Assembly (NCBI GenBank): GCA_941918925.1
Contig: OW799235.1
Coordinates: 37,160,701-37,224,700 of the forward strand
Direction of reading: 5' to 3'
Length of the DNA: 64,000 nucleotides
Source of the DNA: Phyto melanocephala
Taxonomy: Eukaryota > Arthropoda > Insecta > Diptera > Rhinophoridae
Of the stretch, positions 9,782-21,177 are shown piece by piece. Each line of letters starts with the position of its first letter. Position 1 is the first letter of the stretch. Both the position numbers and the translations under genes were made by a program. The notes under the pieces are model-generated. The model was not told the origin of the DNA and made no database searches. It saw only the letters and a list, made by a program, of their open reading frames with translations.

Positions 9782-11889
9782 CACAGTACAACACATGATT
9801 TGCCAACTCAATTCTGTTAACTGTATGTGAAATTAGACCCAAAAAGAAGAATTTCTGCATCATTCGTTTTGTCTTCTTACCTGCGATTTGAAGTTAGTAT
9901 CGATTTGAAGTTAGTACTGTCGTATAGGGGAATTTATCACGTTTTAGGCCCTGTTGTTTGACATAGCTCGACAACCACTAGCCCAATTTAGTTGAAATAA
10001 ATTTTAAAAAATTAAGAATTACAATTCCCTTAATCTGTTCATATATTGTTTTCCTATACAAGTAACACTTTCGAAGTTAAAAATAAATGTATGAAGGGAA
10101 AAAATTATTTTTTGCCTAAAAATTTAAATTTTTTTTTTTTTAAATACATAAAAAATCCAAAATGGAAAAAAGTTTCAAGTCTAGTTATTTTTTCGCAAAG
10201 TCACATAACCTATGAGCAAAATGAGACAAAGATCATAAAAATCGATGCACGCGTTTCGCTTTTATTCGCAATTGAGTAAATGTATGAATTTCAAAAATCA
10301 GTTATAGCCACCACCCTTAAAATAAAAATCTAAATTAAAAAATTATCATGCAAAAAAAAACTTTATTTATAAAAACTTAATGAAAATAAAATAATATGCA
10401 ATTATAATATGCATATATAATATGCGGATTGGTGAAAACGGTTGCGGCTAGCAGGGACACAGTATCCGCACTCGGAGGTTTAGGTGCATCGGTATCAGCA
10501 GGGCGTTGCACTGGAAGTGTGGCAGTAAATGCAGCAGTGTATACTTTTGTTTTCAATTGTTGTCTGTTTAATCCAGGACGAAAATTTATGCATGCATAGC
10601 ACCTGGATTCATCATGTCCAGTTGTGTCTTCCACCCAAATTACTGGCTTCATAAAAGATAACTTTCTACTTTTTCCGTGAATCCATTTTAGAAGGGTAGT
10701 ATAACAACTGTTGCACACTGTGTTCGGCGTAAAATTTGCACCACTTAAATCTGCTTCATCGAAATAATTACAATACGCGGTTTTGAATTGCTCAGTAAAC
10801 AAATTTTTTCGTTTTTTTTTCTGTATTTTTCGGACGATATGACCACAAACGTAACAATATTCATCCTAATATGGGCACTTGTTGTTTTCCATATTGATAT
10901 ATTTTATGTTTTGTTGTTATTCACTTTTAAAAAACTGGAGAAAAATCACTTTTACTGTTCGCGTTCGTCGGCACTGGCTGAATGCCAAAAATCGATCAAT
11001 GCACACCTATAAATACTACGTATTTTTGAATATTTTACTGCCAGGTACTTATAAATGGGCGCATATTTTAAGGGCGGCTGGCTATATACCTGATTCAGCA
11101 CTTGTACGTTTCAAACTGTGCAAAACTTTCAAAATAATGACCACCCTTAAATGTGGGTGCAATTTCTGTAAAAAATCATATAGGTAGCCACCGGAAAAAC
11201 CAAAATAATAAAAAGGTCCACTTTCCGTTTAATTGTCCACGTACATTTATTACCGCAATCATAAAAATCAAATAACCTTTTGTTTATTCCTTTTTTTTTA
11301 ATTCTCAGAATCATTAAAAAGGTGTCAATGTTTTCTCCAAATAATGTTGTGCATATCTCGAGCAAATTTTTGAAATTCATACATTTACTCAATTGCGAAT
11401 AAAAGCGAAACGCGTGCATCGATTTTTATGATCTTTGTCTCATTTTGCTCATAGGTTATGTGACTTTGCGAAAAAATAACTAGACTTGAAACTTTTTTCC
11501 ATTTTGGATTTTTTATGTATTTAAAAAAAAAAAAATTTAAATTTTTAGGCAAAAAATAATTTTTTCCCTTCATACATTCATTTTTAACTTCGAAAGTGTT
11601 ACTTGTATATGAAAACAATATATGAACAGATTAAGGGAATTGTAATTCTTAATTTTTTAAAATTTATTTCAACTAAATTGGGCTAGTGGTTGTCGAGCTA
11701 TGTCAAACAACAGGGCCTAAAACGTGATAAATTCCCCTATACGATACTAACTTCAAATCGATACTAACTTCAAATCGCAGGTAAGAAGACAAAACGAATG
11801 ATGCAGAAATTCTTCTTTTTGGGTCTAATTTCACATACAGTTCACAGAATTGAGTTGGCAATCAATTAACTGAAAAATGTTGTACTGTG
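9782..11889. mobile_element. Palindromic 2.1-kb transposon with ~0.5-kb inverted arms
   Basis: The left arm (9782-10298) and right arm (11366-11889) are inverted copies that appear more than 95% identical; the differences I saw are single bases, a 3-bp and a ~10-bp indel. The tips read CACAGTACAACA. The element interrupts a D repeat and is flanked by TAA at 9779-9781 and 11890-11892, which fits a 3-bp target duplication of the TWA type used by PIF/Harbinger elements, although other boundary readings are possible. The 1067-bp core carries one gene remnant on the minus strand. No recognisable transposase is present. Diverged arm relatives lie at 34418-34935 and 36090-38580. Confidence 0.8.
10377..10892 (-). 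pseudogene. Cys-rich protein of an uncharacterised arthropod family, N-terminal part
   Basis: From the ATG complement at 10892-10890 the frame gives 171 codons with one stop at codon 9 (10868-10866). Three CxxC pairs are visible: CYVC at codons 13-16, CNSC at 60-63 and CYAC at 98-101, the last after an HDE-containing stretch (GHDESR). Between them are LLKWIHGK and SFMKPVIWVE. Further on is a Pro-rich DAPKPP segment. I recall this layout (CYxCG, then a short W..GK segment, P-hydrophobic-WRE, H...DCYFC) from a large family of uncharacterised insect and spider proteins; its function is not known to me. The Cys pairs suggest zinc binding. The match ends soon after DAPKPP, so only the N-terminal part is here. 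The gene runs inward from the right arm. The stop may be a real break. Confidence 0.65.
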
Positions 11890-12384
11890 TAATTTATCAT
11901 CATACATCTAATTCTGTCGATTTTGTGAGATTTTAAATTTCATAAGCAGTAGATTATGTGAGAATTGGGCGTTGGAGTAGCCGTACCAAAGTGGTTTATG
12001 TTAATTAATTCTACTTAGATATTGAAGTTCAAATTCTTTGTCCATAAATTTCTCTATGGAATTTGATTTCTTTATTTAAATTTGAGATAAGGCGTTATAC
12101 GATTTGAAAAGTTTTAAGGGAGAGATATTTTTTTATTCAGGAAATATACTTGCAATATCTACAATGAGATTAAACACAATCGTCTTTTATTCGATGTAGG
12201 AAGGACATTGTTGCTTTGACCTAATTTTGCATTACGAGCTATAACTCTTTTCCTAAAATATACATATAGTATACTAATATACTTTATGGGGTCCAAAATA
12301 TAGGCATATAAATTTAAGTAGGCAACACTTTTTATCTGACAGCTACATATAACTATGTTGTGATTTATGTTTAGTTTCGATTGT

Positions 12385-12965
12385 CATTTCAACATGAATA
12401 GACTGATGCATAAATAGAAAGGCGTAAATTCGGTGAATAGGTCCACAACGATGATGCCGTTAATCTCGATTTTCATAAGCTAATTTTGTTAAGCGATCAA
12501 TCTCACTTATGTTTAAATGGATACGTCAATTTGGAGTGTATGAGATACCGTTACATACTTCTTTAGGAACTATGCTAGTCAAAACGTAATAGTCAATGGT
12601 AAGCATTATAGAGCCATAATTCGTTTATCAATTGAACAACCATGATGATTGATTTATTGAAGAAACCGTTTGACCACCTCATAGTTTCACGTTTCGAGCC
12701 CATTAATTGGCCTCTAAGATCGTGCATTTTAACGACCGTAGACTATTTCTGTGGGGATATATGAAGTCGTTAGTCTACGCCGAGAAGAACGAAACGTTTG
12801 ACCACTTGAAGGGCAACATTCGTCACGTGGTTGCCAATGTAAAGCAACAAATGTTGGAAAACGTCATCGAAAATTAGACATTCAGTTTACAGTACGTCCG
12901 AGCCAGCCGAGACGGTCACATGTTAGAATTTTTTATTGTCAATATAAAATATCTATTTGTATTAC
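12385..12965 (+). pseudogene. Tc1/mariner transposase, heavily decayed
   Basis: Pieces in several frames match a mariner transposase in the right order: MNRLMHK near 12394, LCLNGYVN near 12510 (from the SDEAHF-LNGYVN catalytic block), VNGKHYRA near 12597, NWPLRSC then TTVDYFCG near 12705-12760, HLKGNIR near 12810, and LQYVRASRDGHMLE near 12890. Stops and frameshifts separate them. The start resembles the copy at 52531. This is an old, dead copy, and its terminal repeats are not clear. Confidence 0.7.
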
Positions 12966-12989
12966 CGTTATATTTTTGTTTTTATTAAT

Positions 12990-13323
12990 GTCTGGGTTGT
13001 TGATTTCCGTACTGAATGAACTTTTTTTAAAAAGGAGTACATTTTTTTAGTGCCCTCCCGTTAAAATACAAAATCTAACAATATGAAGGATACGAAAATA
13101 AAAATTAACGTTTTTCCACTATTATTTTTCCTTAATACTTAATTTAGCACACATAAAAAATTCTAATTGTCCTTATTGTCTATTAATAAAAGTAAATTAA
13201 ACATTTTTAATGAGTAAATTACAAAATCGTATTTTTCTCTTTTGGTAATTTTCTGAAAATTTTTCGGTAAAATAAAATCGCAAAAAATAAATCTTACAAG
13301 AAGTCAAAAATGTAAAAATGTAT
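12990..13323. other. AT-rich gap, nothing recognised
   Basis: Mostly A/T runs without a frame or a repeat seen elsewhere in the window. Confidence 0.4.
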
Positions 13324-13332
13324 AGGAAAGAC

Positions 13333-13539
13333 CAAGGCATATTTATTCATCAGGTACTCTTGATTCGTCAGCTGATTATTTTTTTATTACTTATTTTTTG
13401 TTTCAGCTGTCATAATACATAAATAAAAAACGATTTTCTCTCTTTTCTAATTAATTTCAAATGTCAAACTTCATATATAAAAAATATAAACAAAAAATTC
13501 TCTCCGAACTGCAATTACCTGATGAATAAATATGCCTTG
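13333..13539. mobile_element. 207-bp MITE with 24-bp terminal inverted repeats and 9-bp target duplication
   Basis: Perfect 24-bp inverted repeats (13333-13356 and 13516-13539, starting CAAGGCATATTT) bound an AT-rich, non-coding core. The 9-mer AGGAAAGAC is directly repeated at 13324-13332 and 13540-13548. A 9-bp duplication is typical of Mutator-like and some Merlin elements and excludes mariner (TA), Harbinger (3 bp) and hAT (8 bp). No second copy was seen here. Confidence 0.8.
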
Positions 13540-13548
13540 AGGAAAGAC

Positions 13549-14940
13549 AATGAAAAATTTTTTTTTTATTTCAATACAAAACGAAAAAGTGTTTTGAAAT
13601 TTCGATGAAAAACAATTAAAAATAGTCGTAAAAAACAAAGAGTAACAACTGTTGACTTAATTAAAAAATAACAATAAGTCGACTAAAAAGTATTCTCTAG
13701 ACACTTATATTCCGATTAACATTAACGTTTTTCTTTGTCATTGCTCATTATTTAGACAGCAGATTGTTCAACAATTTATCCAATCTACACCAAGGAAACT
13801 TCTGGTCTCTTTTGCTATCGCAATTTACCTAACACGTGAGCATGGAAACGGTTTCAGCAAAATTGGAATCTCAATGTTCCCAAGTGAGAGTACATGAAAA
13901 GTAATATTTTAAGGGCGTGAACAAAGAGAACTTTAAAGTTACGCAAAATAAATTTTTAAATTATGAAATTTACTTAAGCTTAAGATTTTGTATATAAAAT
14001 AATGCACTTACTTCAGCCAGTATAGGGTATAAGGGATTTTTGTTATTTATACCTCATCACTTTGATGTTAATTAGATTTTATTTGAAGAAACATAAAGGT
14101 TTTATTAGATTTTTTAATTAATTACATGCTTTACGTTGCGGACAAATTACAATTTAAACATCTTGCCAAATTGCTGTACTTACGAAGGTTATTATTTCAA
14201 ACATTGGTAACACTTTTGTGACAAATAATTTTAAATGTTTATGTTCGAAGCTTTAATCCATTTTATGTGCTAACATTATATAAAATAAGCATAATTTATT
14301 ACTATTAATTTAACTTATAATACTTCTGGCTAAAAATACATTTGTTGCTTTTCTTGTATAAAAAATGTGTAGTGTAAACGTTTACAATAGAAAAGGTACG
14401 TTTACTTTTTTATTTGAGAATTTTTTTATTACCTTTTTATTATTAGTATTATTTTATTACTTTTTCGATCTACACCTTTTTTTATGTTGCAAGAAGCCTG
14501 CCAAAACTATTAAAATTTATGTTATTAATGTCAGAAAACTCCAATAAATAAAACACTTTTTAAGTTTATGAATTTATGTAGCTTTTTAACTTCATGTAGG
14601 AGTAAAGAGTATGACATGATGAGAAATTTTGTTCTTTTTAGTCAAACATGGTTACCATATGATAGTGAAAGCGTTTATTTACGTTTTTTTTTTTTATTTC
14701 TTTGGTATTTCTTTTAACCCTCAACGTTACAGGTACGTTAAATTGTAATATCTTTGGCCCTATTTTTGTAACTTTTGTACCAGCAAATTAACAAATTAAA
14801 ATTAAGTGACGTGGAGTGGGTTTAATGGTTTTGAATTATTTATAATTGCTAAAAGGCCAGTATGCCTTATAGTCTGAATTTCGGGCACATTACTTTTTAA
14901 TTATTTCTAAATTTTGTTTGCATTTAAACAAATACAAAAA
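13549..14940. other. AT-rich stretch without features
   Basis: The longest frame (14365-14547, 60 codons) is low-complexity Phe/Leu-rich and has no coding look. Nothing else was recognised. Confidence 0.4.
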
Positions 14941-14956
14941 GAAAAAACTTTATAAA

Positions 14957-15018
14957 TATACATACATATATGTACATACATATATGTACATACATATGTA
15001 TGTATGTATGTATGTATA
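14957..15018. repeat. TACA/TGTA simple repeat
   Basis: Tandem tetranucleotides of the type ACAT/ATGT alternate between the two orientations and form a local palindrome. Similar arrays occur near 23505-23540 and 48085-48110. Confidence 0.8.
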
Positions 15019-15352
15019 AATTTCTAAAAAAATTTATGAATGTGCAAAAAAAAAAATTACGACACATCAAAATTACCTTTACCAAGCAATTGTTAGAACA
15101 TTAATATTTGCTTCAGCTGACAAAAAAGTCTACGCTTAATTCGTTCACATTTCTTTTGGCTGTTAACCAGAAACCGGAAAGAGCCTACAAACTTATTAAA
15201 CCTGAATTTAAGGATTGTTTTTTTTATATATTTCTTATAAAAAACTATCTAAACTTAATTCTGATATATCTTGAATTACCCACTTCTGGACATCGATTAG
15301 TTAGTTGAGAAATCGATTTATCATCCTTTATCGTAGTAATTGTTAGTAGTGA

Positions 15353-15607
15353 CTAGCCGCATAACTGCATATTATAATAACATAAAAATAAAATTTCCCA
15401 TAAGTGCAGATATAACGCGCACTGTCTGGACTGTCTGATTGTGTTTTGAAGTTCACTTGACGTTCCTTTGTGATGTAAGATAATGTTAATGTAATTTAGG
15501 AAAGACGTATTCAGAGCTGAGACTGAACGAAAAAGCAATATGAAATTTGGATCTGCGGAGAATTTCTGCTGGAGTTTCTCGTACAATCGATCAACTAATT
15601 TCTGCAA
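15353..15607 (-). other. Unidentified 84-codon frame, possible exon or relic
   Basis: The translation has a balanced, coding-like composition (for example ADPNFILLFRSVSALNTSF and SSELQNTIRQSRQCALYLHL), unlike the Phe/Lys-rich junk frames around it. A CTTGCAG sequence directly upstream on the minus strand could be a splice acceptor. I do not recognise the family. It could be a host exon or a fragment of a transposon gene; nothing next to it on that strand decides the matter. Confidence 0.3.
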
Positions 15608-15894
15608 GTATTGCTTCTAACCATTTTTCATTTAACCGCTTTTCTATATGCAATATGTCTTGGTGAAATCTTTAATCAAGTTCATTTAGTACTCATGAAC
15701 CAAATCTGATTGTAAAAAAAACAGCATATTTAAATCTTTGGATAATTTTCTGTAAAATAGGTTTATTAAATATATTCTAGGGGCACATGCAATTGTTGAT
15801 CTTTGCGAGATAACTTGTTATACAGGCGCCACTGTGTGATGGTAGAACTGTACGAAATTAATAGCAATACAAATTATAACACAAGTATAAATTT

Positions 15895-16375
15895 AAGTTT
15901 TATTCCCGATACAGTGAAAGTGTGAACCTTTTATTGCGTTTCAGAATTAATATTGTTTTCTTTATCCTTTTGCCACAAAGTACTAAACTAGGTACTAAAT
16001 GTTCCCATTTAGTCTCATTTTCTATCATGAGATCCACGATATTTTCCGGGGATATTTCCCCTACGGTTTCCTCTAAGTTGTGTCGTTCCACATTCCATCT
16101 CTCACACTTGAAGAAAGTGTGCTCTGCATCGTCTATGCAGTTGTCTCCATACGTACAGCTTCCTGTGTTTACCTTTCCCATCTTGTGTAGGTAAAATAGG
16201 AAATATCCATGTCCAGAAAGCATTTGTGTTACGAAATAGTCTATTTCGCCATGCTTTCTGTTTACCCATTTATCGAGGTCTGTTATCAGCTTCGCTGTCT
16301 ATCTGCCTCGAGATTTGCTATCCCATCTGTCTTGCCACCTTCACATGGTATGCGTTCGTCTTCTCGTTTCCGAGA
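15895..16375 (-). pseudogene. R1-clade non-LTR retrotransposon, ORF2 C-terminus
   Basis: The main frame starts at about 16300 with DLDKWVNRKHGEIDYFVTQM, runs through LSGHGYF, KMGKV, and the Cys/His cluster C..G..C.DDAEHTFFKCERW, then ENIVDLMIENETKW, and stops at 15900. This is the tail of R1-like ORF2 proteins, after the reverse transcriptase. TWQDRWDSKSRGR is upstream in a neighbouring frame. No reverse transcriptase or endonuclease is left. A second such tail, in the other orientation, lies at 49213-50135. Confidence 0.8.
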
Positions 16376-16744
16376 ATCATAAGCTTTTAATGTTGACTAC
16401 ATATTCATTTTCCGAAATGAAATTCTGTAAAAATCTACTCTCTCAACTAAATTGAGGTCCTCACAACCTATTCGGTTTTCTCTCTGTATCTGCCTTATAA
16501 ATGGACAGTTTTATTAATATCTTAGTTGCCGCTGTTATCATCAATCTTATCCGGTGGAATAATGATAATGTTTACTTGACATGCTCCATGGTTCACAAAA
16601 TTCACAATGCTTTAATTCTTGCGGTTTTTATACATTTTTATGTAATTTGAAAATATGTAACAATATTAATTTCCTAATAAAACGCCAAGTTTAAAATATA
16701 CAATAACTTTTTGCAGTATTGAATTACAAGAGGGGAATTCCCTT
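16376..16744. other. Gap without recognised features
   Basis: No frame or repeat recognised. A short inverted repeat around GGGAATTCCC (16728-16757) has 8-bp outer arms (TTACAAG/CTTGTAA) and is probably chance. Confidence 0.35.
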
Positions 16745-16814
16745 ATTCACTTGTAATGAAGATACGACGCACAGTGAGACAACGCCGGCATTAAATACAA
16801 GGAGTAATTACAGA

Positions 16815-17215
16815 GTTCTGAAATTTTGCACAGGTTACTTTTGAGACAATTCCAGTTTAAAAAAAAAAAATTAAGAAAATTCGCCCACTTTTACGCCCAC
16901 CTCCCATACAATCGAAATTTGTAAAATGCCGTATTGTCCGTAATACTTAAGGGATAACTTTAAATTTTGGTATACTTGAATGTTATATTGCTACAAACAT
17001 TATCGGAATAAAGTTTTGGACTTTGGCCCACTTTTACCCCCACCCCCCATACAACCTCAACATAAAAAGTGCCATATTTTCTAAAATATTTTAGGTACAA
17101 TCTTCTTATTTGATATTATTATTATTATTTATATAATTTAAAATGTTTCATGCAAAAATTACAATAACACGCCCACTCTTACACCCACTTCCCATTAAAA
17201 TGCAATAAAAAAGAA
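16815..17215 (-). repeat. D-related repeat, diverged subfamily
   Basis: Three blocks of the type 'GCCCACTTTTACGCCCACCT' (near 16885, 17029 and 17170) are preceded by 'GAGTTCTGAAATTTTGCACA'. Spacing and intervening sequence differ from the main D copies, so this may be a sister family. Confidence 0.5.
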
Positions 17216-17219
17216 CAAT

Positions 17220-19320
17220 TTTTTTCATTCTATCAATAATTTTTTAATATCATCATGGTATTCTAATTTTTTCAATATCTTTATTGCTATCGATCCAAAT
17301 ATCAGAAATTGCACTATAAAAAATTATTGAATTATCCATGACCTTGTAAACTTTTTTTAACACTTTATATAAACTTGTATAAACTTGCACTCTCAAATAT
17401 GTAGATTGTGAATTAAACATACATATATGTAAGTACATAATTGCAATTACCGTTTGTTGATCAATAATATTTAAAACAACAACAATGTAATATTTTTTTA
17501 CAGTTTGTTTTTAAAAAGTTTGTGAGCACAATATACTTATAATATCAAACAAACAATTAAAAAAAAAAAATTAAAAATTTGTAAACATGCTATTGCATGC
17601 TAACATATGTACATATGTACGTATAGCGACAAAATGTGCACGTTGCGTATTTTTTGTAGTTTTTTGTATGTTTAAAGTACTTTTGCAAACTTTTGCTATA
17701 CGTCCTCTACTTTAAATGAAAGCTGAGACTTCAATCTTTCATTTGATATAAGTCTGCACCTAGGGCGAGGGGCTGCTCTATATTTCCTAGTCCATTGAAA
17801 ATGCAAAATGTTAAATTTTTACACCACAATTCTGTTGTAAAGAAATTTTTTTTGTGTTTCTTTTTTTAAATTTATTTTTTTATCTACTCATTCTACAACA
17901 ACTAAATTAATTAAAAAAATACTTTAAGGTTATATTTATTATGTATTTTTTATTGATAAGCTTTTGAATATTACATATTGAACCAACATATTTCAAGCGC
18001 GTTAGCATACCTCAACTTTGACTTGCTCTAGACCAAAAAGTAATGAAGTTATGAATCTCAAATTTCAGGGAATTGTTACTCATATATCTGTTAATATACT
18101 GTGAAATTTAAAATTTAATAGCTATAAGTTCCACGCGATTTAACTTCGCCACCAGCACATAATAAATGCTTTCTTTCATACGGTTTAATAAAAATTTTAA
18201 AATATACTTAGTAGTAGAAAAATATTCAGATGCCACAAAAGTTGGTAAAAAAATTTTTAAATATCAATAGAAATAGCCTTAATACCATCACTATGAGTTT
18301 TATCAATAATTTCACAGATCAAGCAGTGATGGGTAAGACAAATATTTGACGAAATATTGCAATAATAAATAAATGTTTTTTTTTTTTTTTATTTGCAATT
18401 ACATACTTTTTAAATCTAAACCAATCGCTATACTATTTTGGTGTAAGGAAACATAAACTTTAATAAATACCTATTTATTTCAAATAGTTGGGCAAATGTT
18501 TGAATGATGTGAACATAGCTTTACACTACAAGTAGAAAACTTCTTTTAGATTTTTATATTTATACATACATGCATACATAAGTATGTACATTAATATTAT
18601 TTTTGTCTTTATACCTTTTTTTGGGTTGAGAGGAATTATTTTCTAAACATTAAGTGCCATTGAGTTTAATTTAGTGAACACAATGTAAGGAAAACCGGAA
18701 AATGGTAACTACATAAGAAGTTTGTCTTCGTTATAATAGTGATATTATTTCATAATTGGAATCCTTATTAAGTAGTAGAGCTTAAGTTGGCTTTATACGG
18801 TTACGTTTTTGTGACATACGAAATCCTTTTTTTTTTAGTTATTGGTAGTGTTTAGATTTTACTTGCTGTTATGTAGATAGAAAATATTGTTGTTTTCATG
18901 TAAGTATCTACAGTTACACTCACATCGACAATAAATTACGTATAAAAGGATGGGTTATTATTTGCAAACGCACAAGAGAAGACAAAAGGTATGTATTACT
19001 ACACCATCCACTACCACTGCTTATGTATGTACATAAATAAATTCCTTATATAATTCAGATATGCTGTTCAGTGAACGCATAAGTTCTTAAACAAAAACAT
19101 CTGATATTGTTACAGTATAATGAATGTTTTTTTTACGAAAATTTATTTATGATTATTAATGCTGGGAGTGATTAATAATGGCTGATGAGCCTGATGTCAA
19201 AAGAATTTGTTCATCATTATAAATTATGCTTTTTTTTGACACACAAAATTAATAGCTACACCACTCTTGTAATGGTCACATGAAAAACGTCGATTTCTTT
19301 ATGTAAACAACAACTTTCGA
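17220..19320. other. 2.1-kb AT-rich stretch without recognised features
   Basis: Only poly-A/T tracts, short ACAT repeats and spurious short frames were seen. A GTATAAAAGG box at about 18939 followed by GAGAAG and AAAGGTATGT near 18986 is too weak to call a promoter. Confidence 0.35.
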
Positions 19321-19335
19321 AGTAAAGTACAAGGT

Positions 19336-19835
19336 GGGCCAAATGAAATCACTCTATTGGAAGATGCTGTAATTTTTGCAAACGGCGGCCATTGTCAAAC
19401 ACTGTTTTGACATTTTGAAACTAAACAGATGTAGAATAAAAGTGAACGTTCCATGAAGTGTCTATTTTTTTGCCGATCAATTTGTCTGTTGTATTGGCGC
19501 AGCGCGAATTCCGTCGCCGATTCCCCGGTCGTCCGGCACCGACTGCGCAAACACTCCTCCGTTTGGCCACCAACCTTGAAGAGTATGGGATTACACGAGA
19601 CCCTGCCAAGAGTGGCTGGCCTTGGAGCGCCCGTTCTACCAAGAATATCGCCGCTGTTGGCGAGTATGTCGATTTTCGCTAGAAACATCGACCAGACGCC
19701 GAGCCAACTAGCCATCAGCCGGTCATCCCTAATTCGAATTTTGTTCAAAGACATGCTAATGTTCCCGTACAAAGTTCAGTGCGTGCATCAGCTGCTGCCT
19801 GTCTACTGCCAAGCGCGTGTGACCTAATGATGTAA
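19336..19835 (+). pseudogene. Mariner-type transposase, N-terminal DNA-binding domain
   Basis: GGTGGGCCA at 19333-19341 looks like a mariner terminal motif. From 19458 one frame gives LAQREFRRRFPGRPAPTAQ, TLLRLATNLEEYG, TRDPAKSGWP and SARSTKNIAAV, the typical tandem helix-turn-helix start of a mariner transposase. The rest continues in another frame as SQLAISRSSLIRILFKD and FPYKVQCVHQLLPV up to 19822. The catalytic domain is absent. GC content is clearly higher than in the flanks, as expected for a younger coding relic. Confidence 0.75.
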
Positions 19836-19844
19836 CTTCGCATA

Positions 19845-20095
19845 TATAGCTTTCTGTTTGACGTAAATATAATGTCAGAAAATTTAAGTGACGCGCCCAT
19901 TTTAACAATTAACAGATTTAACATAATAAATTAATAGAAAATTGAAATTACAAAAAGAAAGTAATATATATTTTAGTATAAAAAGAGATTTTCCCAATGC
20001 GATTACTGTTAATAACAAAATTATAAATTTTGTGCTATAAAAGAACATCAAATTTGGTGGTGGGTATTAAAATTCGGCACAGCCGAATATAGTGA
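19845..20095 (-). repeat. D repeat end fragment
   Basis: It ends with 'GGTGGTGGGTATTAAAATTC' and the CGGCACAGCCGAATATAGTG hairpin end of D, read on the minus strand. The inner part is diverged (ACGCGCCCATTTTAAC). Confidence 0.65.
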
Positions 20096-20177
20096 TTTTA
20101 TTTGTTTTATAATGCAAATGGCTAAAAATTATTAAATGTTTCTGCTTTCTATATTCAACTTTTATTACACGGACAAT

Positions 20178-20530
20178 TACAGGGTAGGCCATTTAAGAAT
20201 TTAACACATTATTATTCATGTAACTACCACGAGTGGCTCGGCAGTACCCCATCCGATCAAAAAATTTTTTATAAAGAGCTGTGACTAATGTTCACTCCTT
20301 GAGAACGATGACATGTTGATGGGTGTTCTTTCACATTCTCAGTCACAGCAGCATTGCTTTCGATTGAACACACTGGACGAGAACGTATACGGGTTGCTTT
20401 GTTCAATAACGATCCATTTTCATGAACTCGGTTTACAAATTGACGCATTATGTGAACTGAAGGTCGATCTCTTCTCTTCTTTCCACGTAAATTACTTACA
20501 GTTTGCGTTAAAGACTCACTACTATGTACT
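20178..20530 (-). pseudogene. Mariner-type transposase N-terminal fragment
   Basis: GGGTAGGCCATTTAAGAA at 20180-20197 resembles a mariner terminal repeat. On the minus strand from 20520 the frame reads KKRRDRPSVHIMRQFVNRVH, ENGSLLNKATRIRSRPV, SIESNAAVTENVKEHPSTCH and INISHSSL (approximate), which matches the helix-turn-helix half of a transposase. The catalytic half is deleted, so the DNA-binding part lies almost beside the far terminal repeat. Confidence 0.65.
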
Positions 20531-21040
20531 GTGTATGTATTTATATGAAAGACTATGTGTATACGTATACATCATGCAGTTATACTTGAACTGTGTATTT
20601 GCAAATCTTTATCAATTTTCATATCACGATTCAATATTTTTAAAAGAAAATAAACTATTTGTTGTGAAACTTTAATAACTTTTAAAGAAATTATACAGAA
20701 GGATACTTCTGGAAACATTCGTTTCATAAACTAATAAACTTTGCCACATTTTTAAAAGCGACAAAAATTGTTAAATACAATGACAAAATAAAATAAACAA
20801 ATATAAAATGTGATTTAGACATGCAACAATTGTATGGAGTTGTTGCAAAAAGTTGTAGTGGAGCAATCATGTTTAAACATTAACAAAAAACAAATTCAAA
20901 CAAATAAATACACTTAAAATAAATAGTTGTATGCCAGATCCCACTGAACATATTTAAGCGAATTGTTTTAATTTGAATCGACATTGTCTGTACAAATTGC
21001 AAAGTCGGTTAAACAAAAAACTAAATTTTTGTCAGCGTTT
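20531..21040. other. AT-rich gap without recognised features
   Basis: Poly-A runs and short random frames only. Confidence 0.35.
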
Positions 21041-21044
21041 GAAA

Positions 21045-21150
21045 AACAAAAAACATGTAAGAATGCTATATTTGGCCGTGCCGAATCCGGTTATACACTT
21101 CATTGTCTTAAATTTAAGATTTAACGTTATAAGCAATTTTGCTTTTTTAT
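21045..21150 (+). repeat. D repeat start fragment
   Basis: ACATGTAAGAATGCTATATT followed by GGCCGTGCCGAATC is a diverged D start with most of the hairpin. The remainder of the unit is missing. Confidence 0.5.
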
Positions 21151-21177
21151 ATCGCATACATATGGCCCTGCCCATAA

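Larger units (their letters stand above)
9258..12340 (+). repeat. D repeat copy, split by the palindromic element
   Basis: The D start is at 9260-9300 (AGTAAGAGCACTGTATTAGG, CTGTGCCGAA, ACCCACCATCG). D sequence runs to 9781 and resumes at 11890 with 'TTATCATCATACATC', ending diverged near 12340 after 'TTTATGGGGTCCAAAATA'. Comparing this with the copy at 30445-32036 shows that 9782-11889 is an insertion and gives its boundaries. Confidence 0.75.

Noticed and set aside
10046..10279. A 77-codon frame found identically at 11385-11618
   Set aside because: It appears twice only because the two arms are inverted copies; composition is Lys/Phe/Asn-rich and it has no recognisable motif.
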